Positions 11,119 through 18,912 of a stretch of DNA of 64,000 bases are shown here, piece by piece. The DNA comes from Verrucomicrobiaceae bacterium (GTDB lineage Bacteria; Verrucomicrobiota; Verrucomicrobiia; Verrucomicrobiales; Akkermansiaceae), in the NCBI GenBank assembly GCA_027486655.1, contig JAIXOR010000072.1, positions 1-64,000 of the forward strand. Direction: 5' to 3'. Within the stretch, counting starts at the first letter, position 1. Every line of letters begins with the position of its first letter. Both the position numbers and the translations under genes were made by a program. The notes beneath the pieces are model-generated. The model did not search any database and was not told the DNA's origin. It saw only the letters and a list, made by a program, of their open reading frames with translations.

Positions 11119-12027
11119 ATGATCATGAAAAAATCACCCTCATTGTTCATCATCGCCTCGATGCTTCTATCCGGACTCACCGTTCTTCCTTGTGCGGCGG
11201 GTGAGGATCCGGCCGTGCTTCAAGCCCGGGTGGACGAGGGAGATGCGGAGGCCATGTTCAAACTGGGTCGTGCCTGTCTGCATGGCGATGGAGTTCGCAA
11301 GGATTTGAAGAAGTCCTTTGAACTGATGTCCGCTTCGGCCGGAAAAGGTCATGCGGACGCGATGGGTGCGGTCGGCTACTTTCACGCCAACGGCCTGGTC
11401 GTATCGAAGGACGCTGAAGAGGCCGCGCGTTGGTTCCGCAAAGGGGCGGAGAAGGGATCCGCAAAGGCCCGGCTGAATCTTGGAAAGGATTTGCTCAAAC
11501 GTTCCGAAGGCTCGGGTGGAGATTCCGCCGCACTTCGTGAGGAGGGCTTGCGGTGGATCCGCATGGCCGCGGATCAAGGATTGCCGGAGGCTGCCTATTC
11601 CTATGGTTTGATCTTCTATTTCGGCGATCATGGTCAGAATCAGGACTACAAACTCGCGAGCGCCTATCTCAAGACCGCAGCGGAAGCCGGCAATCCGGAT
11701 GCCCGCAACATCCTGGGAGCGATTCACGAGAATGGCCAGGGCACCGAGGTAAACGAGGAGGAGGCCAAGCGCTGGTATCGACTGGCTGCCTTTCAAGGGC
11801 ACGCAAAAGCCCAGGCCAATCTCGGCCGGCTCACGGGGCCCACCCTTCAGGATTCCGAGTCCCGCGTGGAAGCCCTTGCCTGGTTGATCCTAGCGGCTTC
11901 GCAGAACGAAATCACCGCCGTGAAGCTTCTGCGGGACGTTCCGCCCTCGCTCAAGCCGGGGGACATGAACAAGGCGAAGGAGCGTGCGGCCCTCTATCGG
12001 GCGAAGGTTTCCAAAACCGGAAGCTGA
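11119..12027 (+). CDS. Exported Sel1-repeat (TPR-like) protein
   Basis: 302 residues beginning with an uncleaved-looking MIMKKSPS n-region, a hydrophobic stretch and a likely cleavage after CAAG or CAA. The mature part is a run of about five or six Sel1 repeats of roughly 36 residues, with recurrent motifs such as AMFKLGRACLHGDGV, AARWFRKGAEKGSAKARLNLG and AKRWYRLAAFQGHAKAQANLG. Sel1 repeats form helical solenoids that act as protein-binding adaptors; nothing catalytic is visible. It starts 21 bases after the exoprotein stop and is probably cotranscribed, so it may assist that protein's export or assembly (inference). A weak GAGGGA lies at 11100-11105. ATG at 11125 is an alternative start. 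Confidence 0.85.
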   Translation: MIMKKSPSLFIIASMLLSGLTVLPCAAGEDPAVLQARVDEGDAEAMFKLGRACLHGDGVRKDLKKSFELMSASAGKGHADAMGAVGYFHANGLVVSKDAEEAARWFRKGAEKGSAKARLNLGKDLLKRSEGSGGDSAALREEGLRWIRMAADQGLPEAAYSYGLIFYFGDHGQNQDYKLASAYLKTAAEAGNPDARNILGAIHENGQGTEVNEEEAKRWYRLAAFQGHAKAQANLGRLTGPTLQDSESRVEALAWLILAASQNEITAVKLLRDVPPSLKPGDMNKAKERAALYRAKVSKTGS

Positions 12028-12030
12028 AAC

Positions 12031-12765
12031 TCATTCCGGTGTCGGCAGCTGCGACTCAAGCACGGCATTCATGCTCATCCGGTTGTAGGCGTCGTCACCA
12101 AACAGGGCCCGATAGATTTCGTTGGCACGATCCCTGGCACGGTCGACTGCGGAGCCCTTTCCGATGACATAGGTGCCGTCCGGATCCTGACCGACGTGCT
12201 CGCCTTGCACGGCTGCCTTGGCGAGATCTTGATAGAACGTGTCCACAATCGAGTTCATCGCATCCTTGATCGGCTGCGGGGTGAGGTTTGCAGGATCCGC
12301 CCGCTCCTCATTCAGGGTGAGGATCACGGCAGGAAGCTGGACGTCATCGGCGAGGCGCACGGCGGGCAGGGGGATCTCGACGAGCACGTCGTCCGCCATT
12401 CCGGGTGTTTCGTTTCCGGAAACGGAGTCGGATTCATTGTGCTTTGAGTCATTGCTCTCAAGCGGTGTCGTCCGGGGAGAGGCACCGGGGCTTGTCCGGG
12501 GTCCGGGCTTTGCGACGCTGTGTTGCGGGCTGAAGTCGTCCGGCTGAGGAACCGGGGTTTTTGCCTCGGGCATGAGGGCCGGGCCGGCATTCGGCTGCGA
12601 GGGCGAGCTCGGGTCCTGTGTGGCTGTGGTTCTTTCGCTGGAATTCCTGCGGGACATTACCGAGGACATGGCCAGTCCCTCGGTGGGGCCGGGCTGCCGG
12701 ATCAGGATCACCAATCCGACGATGAGGATGCCTGCGGCTGATAGATGCATCAAGGAAGGGCGCAT
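12031..12765 (-). CDS. Unrecognised membrane-anchored protein
   Basis: 244 residues from the ATG at 12765. A longer frame from a TTG at 12819 exists but begins inside a strong hairpin, so the ATG is preferred. Residues about 7-22 form one transmembrane or signal-anchor segment (LSAAGILIVGLVILI). A long, low-complexity Ser/Pro/Thr/Asn-rich linker follows, then a compact C-terminal part of about 110 residues with motifs LPAVILTLNEERADP, IVDTFYQDLA and YRALFGDDAYNRMS. No catalytic motif is apparent and I do not recognise the family. It is convergent with the Sel1 gene, with stop codons 3 bases apart. Confidence 0.7.
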   Translation of the reverse strand: MRPSLMHLSAAGILIVGLVILIRQPGPTEGLAMSSVMSRRNSSERTTATQDPSSPSQPNAGPALMPEAKTPVPQPDDFSPQHSVAKPGPRTSPGASPRTTPLESNDSKHNESDSVSGNETPGMADDVLVEIPLPAVRLADDVQLPAVILTLNEERADPANLTPQPIKDAMNSIVDTFYQDLAKAAVQGEHVGQDPDGTYVIGKGSAVDRARDRANEIYRALFGDDAYNRMSMNAVLESQLPTPE

Positions 12766-12800
12766 GATCGGTATCAATCTGGAAACGGATTCAGGAAGAA

Positions 12801-12830
12801 CCCGGTGCCACCTGGACAAGTGGCACCGGG
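12801..12830 (-). terminator. Strong hairpin downstream of the PstS-like gene
   Basis: A perfect 11-base inverted repeat, CCCGGTGCCAC at 12801-12811 and GTGGCACCGGG at 12820-12830, with an 8-base loop. It lies about 75 bases beyond the stop of the minus-strand PstS-like gene and before the next minus-strand gene. No clear U-run follows, so it may be a terminator or an RNA-stabilising hairpin. Confidence 0.6.
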
Positions 12831-12905
12831 TGATGAGGAAGCTTCACGAAAGGCGGTGGGTGGGAGATGAAGCCGGTCACACCGCCCGCGTGGAGCGATG
12901 ATGGA

Positions 12906-14225
12906 TCAGGGAGCCACCGTGCCACCGTCGCTCGGGCGGCCGACGGCCATGTCTCCGAGGGCGATGCCCGCAGCGGCGAGGTTGTTGGGGATATCGGCCT
13001 TGATGCCGTTGTAAACGGTCACCGCGTCACCGGAGGTGAGGGCGTTGCGGCGATACATCTGCTGATAGCTCCATGCGGTGTAGGCACCGTTGGTGACCTT
13101 GGCCTTGTCGGCTACGGTGAGTGAGGATCCCGAGGCGGCGACACCGTCGAGTTTGACGCCGTTGAAGGCACAGAACACGGCACCGTTGCCACGGGCGGTG
13201 GCGGCATCGTTCACCGAGAGGAAGGTGACGAGGTCGGCGCGAACCGGAGCTCCGAAGGCATCGTCGCCGTTTTCGTCAAGAACGGTCACGGAGGCACCGG
13301 TCTTGCCCATGTCGGTGCGGAGCGTGCTGCCGCTGCTGTAGCCACCGTTGCCGGCGACATCCTGGCCCCAGACATTCGAGGCGTTGGCGGCATTCTGCCC
13401 CGGAAGAGACGGAGTGTTCAGTCCACCAGCCGGAACGAGCTGAATGGTGGTGAGAGCCGTCGAGGTCGATTGGTTGGTGACGTATTGTTTCACCACCTTG
13501 GAGACGCCGAAGCCGGACTCCGCCAGATAAGCGGTGCGGGTGCCCGAGCCGTCGTTACGGCCGGTGACAAAAACATTGGTGGTGTCCGCCGCATTGCCGG
13601 TGAACATGCTGAGCGGTTGGAAACCGGAACCGAGCAGCGCGCGGAACTGCTGCGAGGTCACGTTGGTGACGGTGGAGCCCTCGTTGGTGAGCATCGTGAA
13701 GACGACCACACCGCAGGCGGGGCTGGCGGGCTGAAGGCTCACCGAGGCGTAGGGAGTCACCGACTTGCCCACGTCCGAGAAAGCGATGTCCGAGACGGCC
13801 GTGGCAGCGCCAGTCGTGCCTTGGCTTGCGAGTTCGCCACCCGTGGTGGCGACGGCGGTCACGCTGTCGAGAAGGGAGGGTTGATAGTAGGTGGGAGGCG
13901 TCGGATCGCTGACTCCTGCGACGGCGCGGATGCCCTCCACCGAGCCGGTGAAGCAGCAGCGGATGGTGGTGGTGCCGGAGACGCCCGGGAAGGTGCCGAT
14001 GAAGATGGCGCGGGTGGCGCCCGGAGCGGCGGTATTCAGGTTTCCTGCCGCTTGGTCATGGGCGTATTTGAAGGGTTGGCCGGAAGCTGCAAAGCGTGCC
14101 TTGATGGCCAGGAGTGCTGCAGCACGGAAAGCCGTGGCACCGGTGATGTTGACGGTCACGTCGGCCTGAGAGGCGGTGGCGAGGGCGAGCAGCGAAAGGC
14201 CCGAGATGAGTTTGGTTGGTTTCAT
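12906..14225 (-). CDS. PstS-like periplasmic substrate-binding protein
   Basis: 439 residues from the ATG at 14225, chosen because it gives a normal signal peptide (MKPTKLISGLSLLALATASQA). The frame opens 17 codons earlier but would then overlap the next gene. The mature part has phosphate-binding-protein-like features: VNITGATAFRAAALLAI near the start, a FTMLTNEGSTVTNVT...QFRALL segment, and GRNDGSGTRTAYL, which resembles the anion-binding loop of PstS proteins. It is longer than classical PstS (about 270-350 residues), and its ligand cannot be fixed from sequence. No permease or ATPase genes adjoin it; the pst operon is 12 kb away. The leader is C/A-rich without a Shine-Dalgarno site. Confidence 0.65.
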   Translation of the reverse strand: MKPTKLISGLSLLALATASQADVTVNITGATAFRAAALLAIKARFAASGQPFKYAHDQAAGNLNTAAPGATRAIFIGTFPGVSGTTTIRCCFTGSVEGIRAVAGVSDPTPPTYYQPSLLDSVTAVATTGGELASQGTTGAATAVSDIAFSDVGKSVTPYASVSLQPASPACGVVVFTMLTNEGSTVTNVTSQQFRALLGSGFQPLSMFTGNAADTTNVFVTGRNDGSGTRTAYLAESGFGVSKVVKQYVTNQSTSTALTTIQLVPAGGLNTPSLPGQNAANASNVWGQDVAGNGGYSSGSTLRTDMGKTGASVTVLDENGDDAFGAPVRADLVTFLSVNDAATARGNGAVFCAFNGVKLDGVAASGSSLTVADKAKVTNGAYTAWSYQQMYRRNALTSGDAVTVYNGIKADIPNNLAAAGIALGDMAVGRPSDGGTVAP

Positions 14226-14268
14226 AGGTTGGATGTGTGTTTGGTTTCGGATGGGAGATGTTACGAGA

Positions 14269-15171
14269 TCAAGCATTGCGACGGCGGCGGGTTACGAGGG
14301 CTCCTGCGGCGAGGCCGGAAAGGAGGATCGAAGAGGGTTCCGGCACGGCGAGGAAGGAGACCGAACCGTCGGTGCCAACGGTGACGGTGCCTTCGTAGGA
14401 ACCGACCCGAAGGCCACCTGCGACTTGTCCGGACACGTTGTTGCGGGCAAGAACCCGGTAGAGATCCAGAGCGAATTCGACTTGTCCGACACCGACGAAC
14501 GTCCCGAAGGCACTGCTGCCTCCTTGTTGTTGGATACCGCCGTTGAGGGCTCCGCCCATGGCGGGTTCCTGGATCGTGACCGGAGGAACGCCTGCCGATG
14601 TCAGCGGGTTCTGCTCATCGATCTGCGAGATGTCGACGGTTGCGATCGCTACGGCTGTCGTGAAGCTGTTTTCCAGCACATTGTTCTGAGTCTGGATGCC
14701 GGAGGCGGCGGTGGTCATGTTGGTGTTGCCCGCTGCGGTGAGGTCCCAGCCGACGGAATCGGCCTGGCCGACAGTGGCAACGGAGTTGCGAGCACTGGAG
14801 ATGTAGAGCGTGCGATACGGGTCGCCGTTCGGAGCCGCGGTGGTGTTGGTGGAGTTGGTGCTGAACACACCGGCGAGACCGGCATAAATTCCGGTGTCGG
14901 ACTGCCAACCTGCACCGAAGGCGCTGGTCAGGGTGCTGTTCAGGTTGAGGATGTCGGTCTGTGTCGCTGCGTCAGGTCCTGCTGCAGCGCCCCGATAGAG
15001 AGTGGCCGCACTCCCGAGGTTAGCGTAAACGGTGTTGGAGCTTCCCTGCTTCTGGAAGAAAAGGACGAGATCCCCCGGGGCGTAGAAGCTGTTGGCAGCC
15101 TGGGTTCCCGTGATCGCCAAAGCGGATCCGGTCGCCAAGCATGCAGCGAGCTTTTTGAAATGAGGTTTCAT
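14269..15171 (-). CDS. PEP-CTERM surface protein, paralogue 1 of a three-gene family
   Basis: 300 residues. Signal peptide to about residue 25 (SALAITGTQA), then a domain of about 240 residues that begins YAPGDLVLFFQKQGSSNTVYANLG and contains NGDPYRTLYIS and DQNPL-like and EFALDLYRVLA motifs. The C-terminus is a PEP-CTERM signal: VPEPSSILL, a short hydrophobic helix and RRRR. By family knowledge PEP-CTERM tails are processed by an exosortase and the protein goes to the envelope or matrix; no exosortase is in this window. The same N-terminal domain occurs in the two genes to the right with different C-termini. It is divergent from paralogue 2 across a 308-base gap. Confidence 0.85.
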   Translation of the reverse strand: MKPHFKKLAACLATGSALAITGTQAANSFYAPGDLVLFFQKQGSSNTVYANLGSAATLYRGAAAGPDAATQTDILNLNSTLTSAFGAGWQSDTGIYAGLAGVFSTNSTNTTAAPNGDPYRTLYISSARNSVATVGQADSVGWDLTAAGNTNMTTAASGIQTQNNVLENSFTTAVAIATVDISQIDEQNPLTSAGVPPVTIQEPAMGGALNGGIQQQGGSSAFGTFVGVGQVEFALDLYRVLARNNVSGQVAGGLRVGSYEGTVTVGTDGSVSFLAVPEPSSILLSGLAAGALVTRRRRNA

Positions 15172-15479
15172 GAAGTGGTGGTGGTGTGGTTTCGTGGTGT
15201 TGACGAATCGATTTCTTTTGGAAAGTCCCGCAGATCAAGTCGGCGTGACGGGGCCGAACTTGGGCTTTGTTTTACTTCTGGATATGGGATCAGTGTGAAC
15301 ATTTCGTCACAGCGTGGATCATCAATCTAACAAAGAAGACGTGTGTCTTGTGGTGACGAATTCGTTGCAAAGGCGCGTTTGTCGGTGTGGCGAGGGTCCC
15401 TAGCTTCGCGCCGACCGGGCTTACCACATGCTCGGCCAGGTCCGGTCCGTCGCCGTAGGACGAAACTCATCCCAAACAA
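15172..15479. promoter_or_regulatory. Divergent promoter region between paralogues 1 and 2
   Basis: 308 bases without a gene. It contains the palindrome TGTGA-N8-TCACA at 15294-15311 and an 8-base inverted repeat TTCGTCAC (15303-15310) / GTGACGAA (15353-15360). The same TTCGTCACA sequence recurs in front of the phosphate porin at about 33.8-34.0 kb. The final 20 bases before each start codon are C/A-rich with no Shine-Dalgarno site. I could not assign -35/-10 boxes with confidence. Confidence 0.45.
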
Positions 15480-16718
15480 ATGAAACGAAAACTCGCCATC
15501 GTCATCGCAGGAGCCTCAGTGCTCACCGCCAGTCCTTTTGTCGCAGCCCAAAATGCCAATTACGCGCCGGGGGATCTCGTCCTTTTCTTCCAGAAGGAGG
15601 GAAGCACCAATACTGTGTATGTGAATCTCGGTGCTGCTGCCACCCAGTTCCGAGGAGCCGCTGCTGGTCCCGACGCTCCGACACGGATTGAATTTCTGGA
15701 CATTCAGAGCACGCTGGTGGCGGCTTTCGGCGCTGGTTGGGCGAGCGATGCGACTCTTTATGCTGGACTTGCCGGGGTTTTCAGCACCAACTCCACGAAT
15801 AGTACGGCGGCCCCGAATGGCGATCCCTATCGGACGCTGTACATTTCCCGTCCGCGGGATTCCGCAGGCACTCCCGGTGTGGTCGGCTCCTCGGTCTGGG
15901 ATCTTGCCGCCGCTGGGAACAGCAATATGACCACGGCTGCTTCCGGCATTCAGAGTCAGAACAACGTTCTAGAGAATAGCTTCTCGGCCGCAGTGGCCAT
16001 TGCTGCTACTGATGTTTCGCAGATTGATGACCAGAATCCGCTGGTTTCCGCGGGTGTTCCCCCGGTTACCATTCAGGGTGCCGCCATGGGCGGTGCCTTG
16101 GACGGTGGTATTCAGCAAAAGGGATCCGCATCCGTGTTCGGGGCCATGGGTGCCGCGGGCAATGTCGAATTCGCACTGGATCTGAACCGCGTTCTCGCCC
16201 GTAACACGGTTTCTGGCCAGGTTGCTGGCGACCTTCGTATTGGATCTTTTGAGGGAACCGTGACCGTGGGAACCAATGGCAAGGTATCGTTCCTTGCCTC
16301 GGACTTCGCTGGTTGGGCCTTGGCATACCCGGCTCTCGATACTCCTGCCAAGCGGGCTGCGGGTGCGGATCCGGATAATGACGGAGTTGAAAACATCATG
16401 GAGTATGTGCTCGGAGGTAATCCGGCTTCCGGAGCTGGCAATCCTTCGCCTTCGGTGGTGGCGACTGGAAATGACTTCGTGTTCAGCTTCCCGCGCCGCG
16501 ACGATTCCGAGTCCCAGGTTTCGCTGGTCTTCGAGTATGGTTCCAGTCTCGGTTCGTGGACCACGGTGCCGGTGGGTGCTGGCAACTCCTCGAGCGGAGC
16601 AGCCAGCGTGGCGGTCTCCGAGAATGGCGCTGCGGCCGATACCGTGACCATCACGATTCCCAAATCCTCGGTTCCGGGCGGCAGCCTCTTTGGCCGCGTC
16701 AAGGCATCTGGCTTCTGA
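15480..16718 (+). CDS. Exported surface protein, paralogue 2, with 'ADPDNDG' C-terminal module
   Basis: 412 residues. Signal peptide MKRKLAIVIAGASVLTASPFVAAQ, then the shared family domain (about residues 28-275) starting YAPGDLVLFFQKEGSTNTVYVNLG. The PEP-CTERM tail of paralogue 1 is replaced by a segment DFAGWALAYPALDTPAKRAAGADPDNDGVENIMEYVLGGNP and about 90 residues of beta-rich sequence ending in LFGRVKASGF. The acidic DPDNDG stretch resembles thrombospondin type 3-like calcium loops; this C-terminal module is common in verrucomicrobial secreted proteins and also occurs in the protease at 39395-41002. Function unknown. The start is preceded by a C/A-rich leader ending CCCAAACAA. A terminator-like hairpin follows at 16746. 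Confidence 0.85.
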   Translation: MKRKLAIVIAGASVLTASPFVAAQNANYAPGDLVLFFQKEGSTNTVYVNLGAAATQFRGAAAGPDAPTRIEFLDIQSTLVAAFGAGWASDATLYAGLAGVFSTNSTNSTAAPNGDPYRTLYISRPRDSAGTPGVVGSSVWDLAAAGNSNMTTAASGIQSQNNVLENSFSAAVAIAATDVSQIDDQNPLVSAGVPPVTIQGAAMGGALDGGIQQKGSASVFGAMGAAGNVEFALDLNRVLARNTVSGQVAGDLRIGSFEGTVTVGTNGKVSFLASDFAGWALAYPALDTPAKRAAGADPDNDGVENIMEYVLGGNPASGAGNPSPSVVATGNDFVFSFPRRDDSESQVSLVFEYGSSLGSWTTVPVGAGNSSSGAASVAVSENGAAADTVTITIPKSSVPGGSLFGRVKASGF

Positions 16719-16745
16719 TTTCTTTGCATTGGATTCGCTTCATGG

Positions 16746-16783
16746 CCCGGCCTCTCCGTTTGCGAGGGGCCGGGTTTCTTTTT
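16746..16783 (+). terminator. Probable rho-independent terminator after paralogue 2
   Basis: CCCGGCC at 16746-16752 pairs with GGCCGGG at 16768-16774, with further pairing possible inside the loop, followed by TTTCTTTTT. It lies 28 bases after the stop codon of paralogue 2. Confidence 0.75.
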
Positions 16784-16926
16784 GCGGAGGGCGCTTCGTC
16801 AATGTGTCAATTTCGTCAGATTAATAGATTTCACGGCTGACTTTGGTCCGACCATCCATCGGCAGGACGCGTCGTTCGCCCATGAGGGGCCCGTTCGTTT
16901 TTTCGACAAACAAACCACCATTCCCA

Positions 16927-18822
16927 GTGAAACACATCCCAAGAATCCTCTCTTCATCCGCCGCCGTGATGGGGCTGGCGTGGGCTCCTTTGCATGCCCA
17001 GAATGAAAACCACGCTCCCGGCGACCTGGTTCTCACCTTTCAAAAGGAAGGTGGCACGGACACCGTTTATGCGAATCTTGGCAACGCCGCGACCCTGTTC
17101 CGCAAAGCCGCGGCCGGGCCTCAGGATGGTGAGAACATGGTTCACTTGTTAGATATCGGAGATGAACTGGTGCAGGCCTTTGGCGAAAACTGGGCGAGCG
17201 ATTCCGGGATCTACGCCGGAGCGGCCGCTGTTTGGGGCACGAGCAACACCAATGCCATCACCCTACAGAACGGTGATCCGCACCGTACTCTTTACATCAC
17301 CCGCTCCCGTGACGGTGTCGGCACGATCGGTGAAGCGAACTCCTCCGGATGGGATCTTTCCCTCGCGGGCAACAGCGCGATGACCACCGCGGCGAGCGGC
17401 ATCCTTTCCCAGAATCTCGTGCTCGAAACCCAGTATTCCACGGCGGTGGCGGTGGCTCCTGTCGCTGTTTCACAGATTGACGACCAGAACCCCTTCACGG
17501 CTCCGGGCATCCAGGGGCCAGCGATGTCGGGCTCGCTTGACGGCGGCATCCAGCAGGCCGGTGCGAGTGGAAGTTTCGGCACCATGGGGCCTGCTGGCAC
17601 CGTTGAGTTCGCGCTCGATCTCTACCGCGTGCTGGCCATCAACAGTGCATCCGGTCAGGTGGCTGGGGATGTGAGACAGGGGTCCTTCGAGGGCACGCTC
17701 ACCGTGGACGCCAGCGGCCGGGTTTCCTTCATCGTTCAGGAAACCGCACCCGCGCCGGAGATCGACATGAAACTGGGTGACACCAGCGTCACGGACGGCG
17801 AATTCACCCAGGATTACGGCACGGTTTCCACCACTTCGGACGGGCTTTCCCAGACCTTCACCATCCTGAACAACGGCAATGCGCCGCTCACGGGCATTTC
17901 CGTTTCGAAGAGCGGTGATCATGTGGCGGACTTCGTGGTGAGTGCTCCCGGGAGCACCACGGTGGCTGCGGGTGGCTCGACGAGCTTCACCGTGATCTTC
18001 AAGCCCACGGTTGCCGGCGCGCGGCAGGCGACGATCCGGGTGGCGAGCAATGATGCCGATGAGAATCCCTTTGATATCGATGTCATGGGTACCGGCGTGG
18101 TGCTGAAGCCGGAGATTGCCGTCACCACGGCTCTCGGTGCCGACCTCAAGGATGGTGACGCGAGTCTTGCCTTCGGCAGCGTGAACGTGGGCCGCACCGG
18201 CTCCTCGCAGATCCTGATCATCAAAAACCTTGGCAACTCGCCGCTGACGGGCATCCAGGTCGCGAAGAGCGGTGGCGAGGCGGCCGACTTCGTGGTTACC
18301 GGTCCCGCGCTCAACACACTTCCCGCAGGGGCCTCCACGACCGTTTCGGTGGCATTCCGGCCCAAGGCCGGTGGCACGCGCAAGGCGGCGCTTCAGATCC
18401 GCAGCAATGACGCCAACGAGAGCCCATTCGACATCGCCCTTTCCGGCAAGGGTGTGGTGCCCGCTCCCGAGATCGACATCCAGCAGCCTGTGGGAACAAG
18501 CCTCACCGATGGCAAGGGCAGCAAGGGCATGGGCAGCGCCGTGGTCGGCAAAACCGGGCGCACGCTCACCTTCACGATCCGCAACCGCGGCAATGCGACC
18601 CTGAGCGGTCTGGAGTTCAGCAAGGCCGGAAGTCACCCCAAGGACTTCGTTCTGGAGAAGCCTGCGAAGACCACGGTGGCCGACGGTTCCTCGCTGACTT
18701 TCAAGGTCACCTTCAAGCCTCTTGCCAAGGGGGCTCGCTCGGCGGAGATCCGCGTGAGCAGCAACGATGCGAATGAAAGCCCCTTCAACATCGTGGTGAA
18801 GGGCGAGGGTCTGGCTCCCTGA
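16927..18822 (+). CDS. Exported surface protein, paralogue 3, with three ASH-type repeats
   Basis: 631 residues from the GTG at 16927, which yields a signal peptide MKHIPRILSSSAAVMGLAWAPLHAQ; the frame is open from a TTG at 16843, but those 28 codons look non-coding. The shared family domain (HAPGDLVLTFQKEGG to about residue 270) is followed by three tandem copies of about 115 residues. Each has a PEI(D/A) entry, a LTGI/LSGLE core with (F/K)(A/S)SNDA(D/N)E(N/S)PF and a terminal G(T/K/E)G. These are ASH/'choice-of-anchor D'-type immunoglobulin-like repeats, usually structural surface modules. The leader CAAACAAACCACC is C/A-rich without a Shine-Dalgarno site. Function otherwise unknown. Confidence 0.85.
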   Translation: MKHIPRILSSSAAVMGLAWAPLHAQNENHAPGDLVLTFQKEGGTDTVYANLGNAATLFRKAAAGPQDGENMVHLLDIGDELVQAFGENWASDSGIYAGAAAVWGTSNTNAITLQNGDPHRTLYITRSRDGVGTIGEANSSGWDLSLAGNSAMTTAASGILSQNLVLETQYSTAVAVAPVAVSQIDDQNPFTAPGIQGPAMSGSLDGGIQQAGASGSFGTMGPAGTVEFALDLYRVLAINSASGQVAGDVRQGSFEGTLTVDASGRVSFIVQETAPAPEIDMKLGDTSVTDGEFTQDYGTVSTTSDGLSQTFTILNNGNAPLTGISVSKSGDHVADFVVSAPGSTTVAAGGSTSFTVIFKPTVAGARQATIRVASNDADENPFDIDVMGTGVVLKPEIAVTTALGADLKDGDASLAFGSVNVGRTGSSQILIIKNLGNSPLTGIQVAKSGGEAADFVVTGPALNTLPAGASTTVSVAFRPKAGGTRKAALQIRSNDANESPFDIALSGKGVVPAPEIDIQQPVGTSLTDGKGSKGMGSAVVGKTGRTLTFTIRNRGNATLSGLEFSKAGSHPKDFVLEKPAKTTVADGSSLTFKVTFKPLAKGARSAEIRVSSNDANESPFNIVVKGEGLAP

Positions 18823-18850
18823 TCCCTGCGTTCTCCTTCCCTCTCTAACG

Positions 18851-18886
18851 AAAAAACCCTTCCGGCTGGTGCCGGGAGGGTTTTTT
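18851..18886. terminator. Bidirectional rho-independent terminator
   Basis: A nearly perfect 16-base inverted repeat with a TGGT loop: AAAAAACCCTTCCGGC at 18851-18866 and GCCGGGAGGGTTTTTT at 18871-18886, with one G-U pair. A-run and T-run flank it, so it can end transcription of the plus-strand ASH-repeat gene and of minus-strand topB, which converge here. Confidence 0.92.
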
Positions 18887-18912
18887 CGTGTCCGGGAGAC
18901 GGGCCTTGCGGG

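Noticed and set aside
12766-12819. N-terminal extension of the unrecognised membrane protein from a TTG
   Set aside because: It would start inside the perfect 11-base hairpin; the ATG at 12765 gives a normal membrane-anchored N-terminus.
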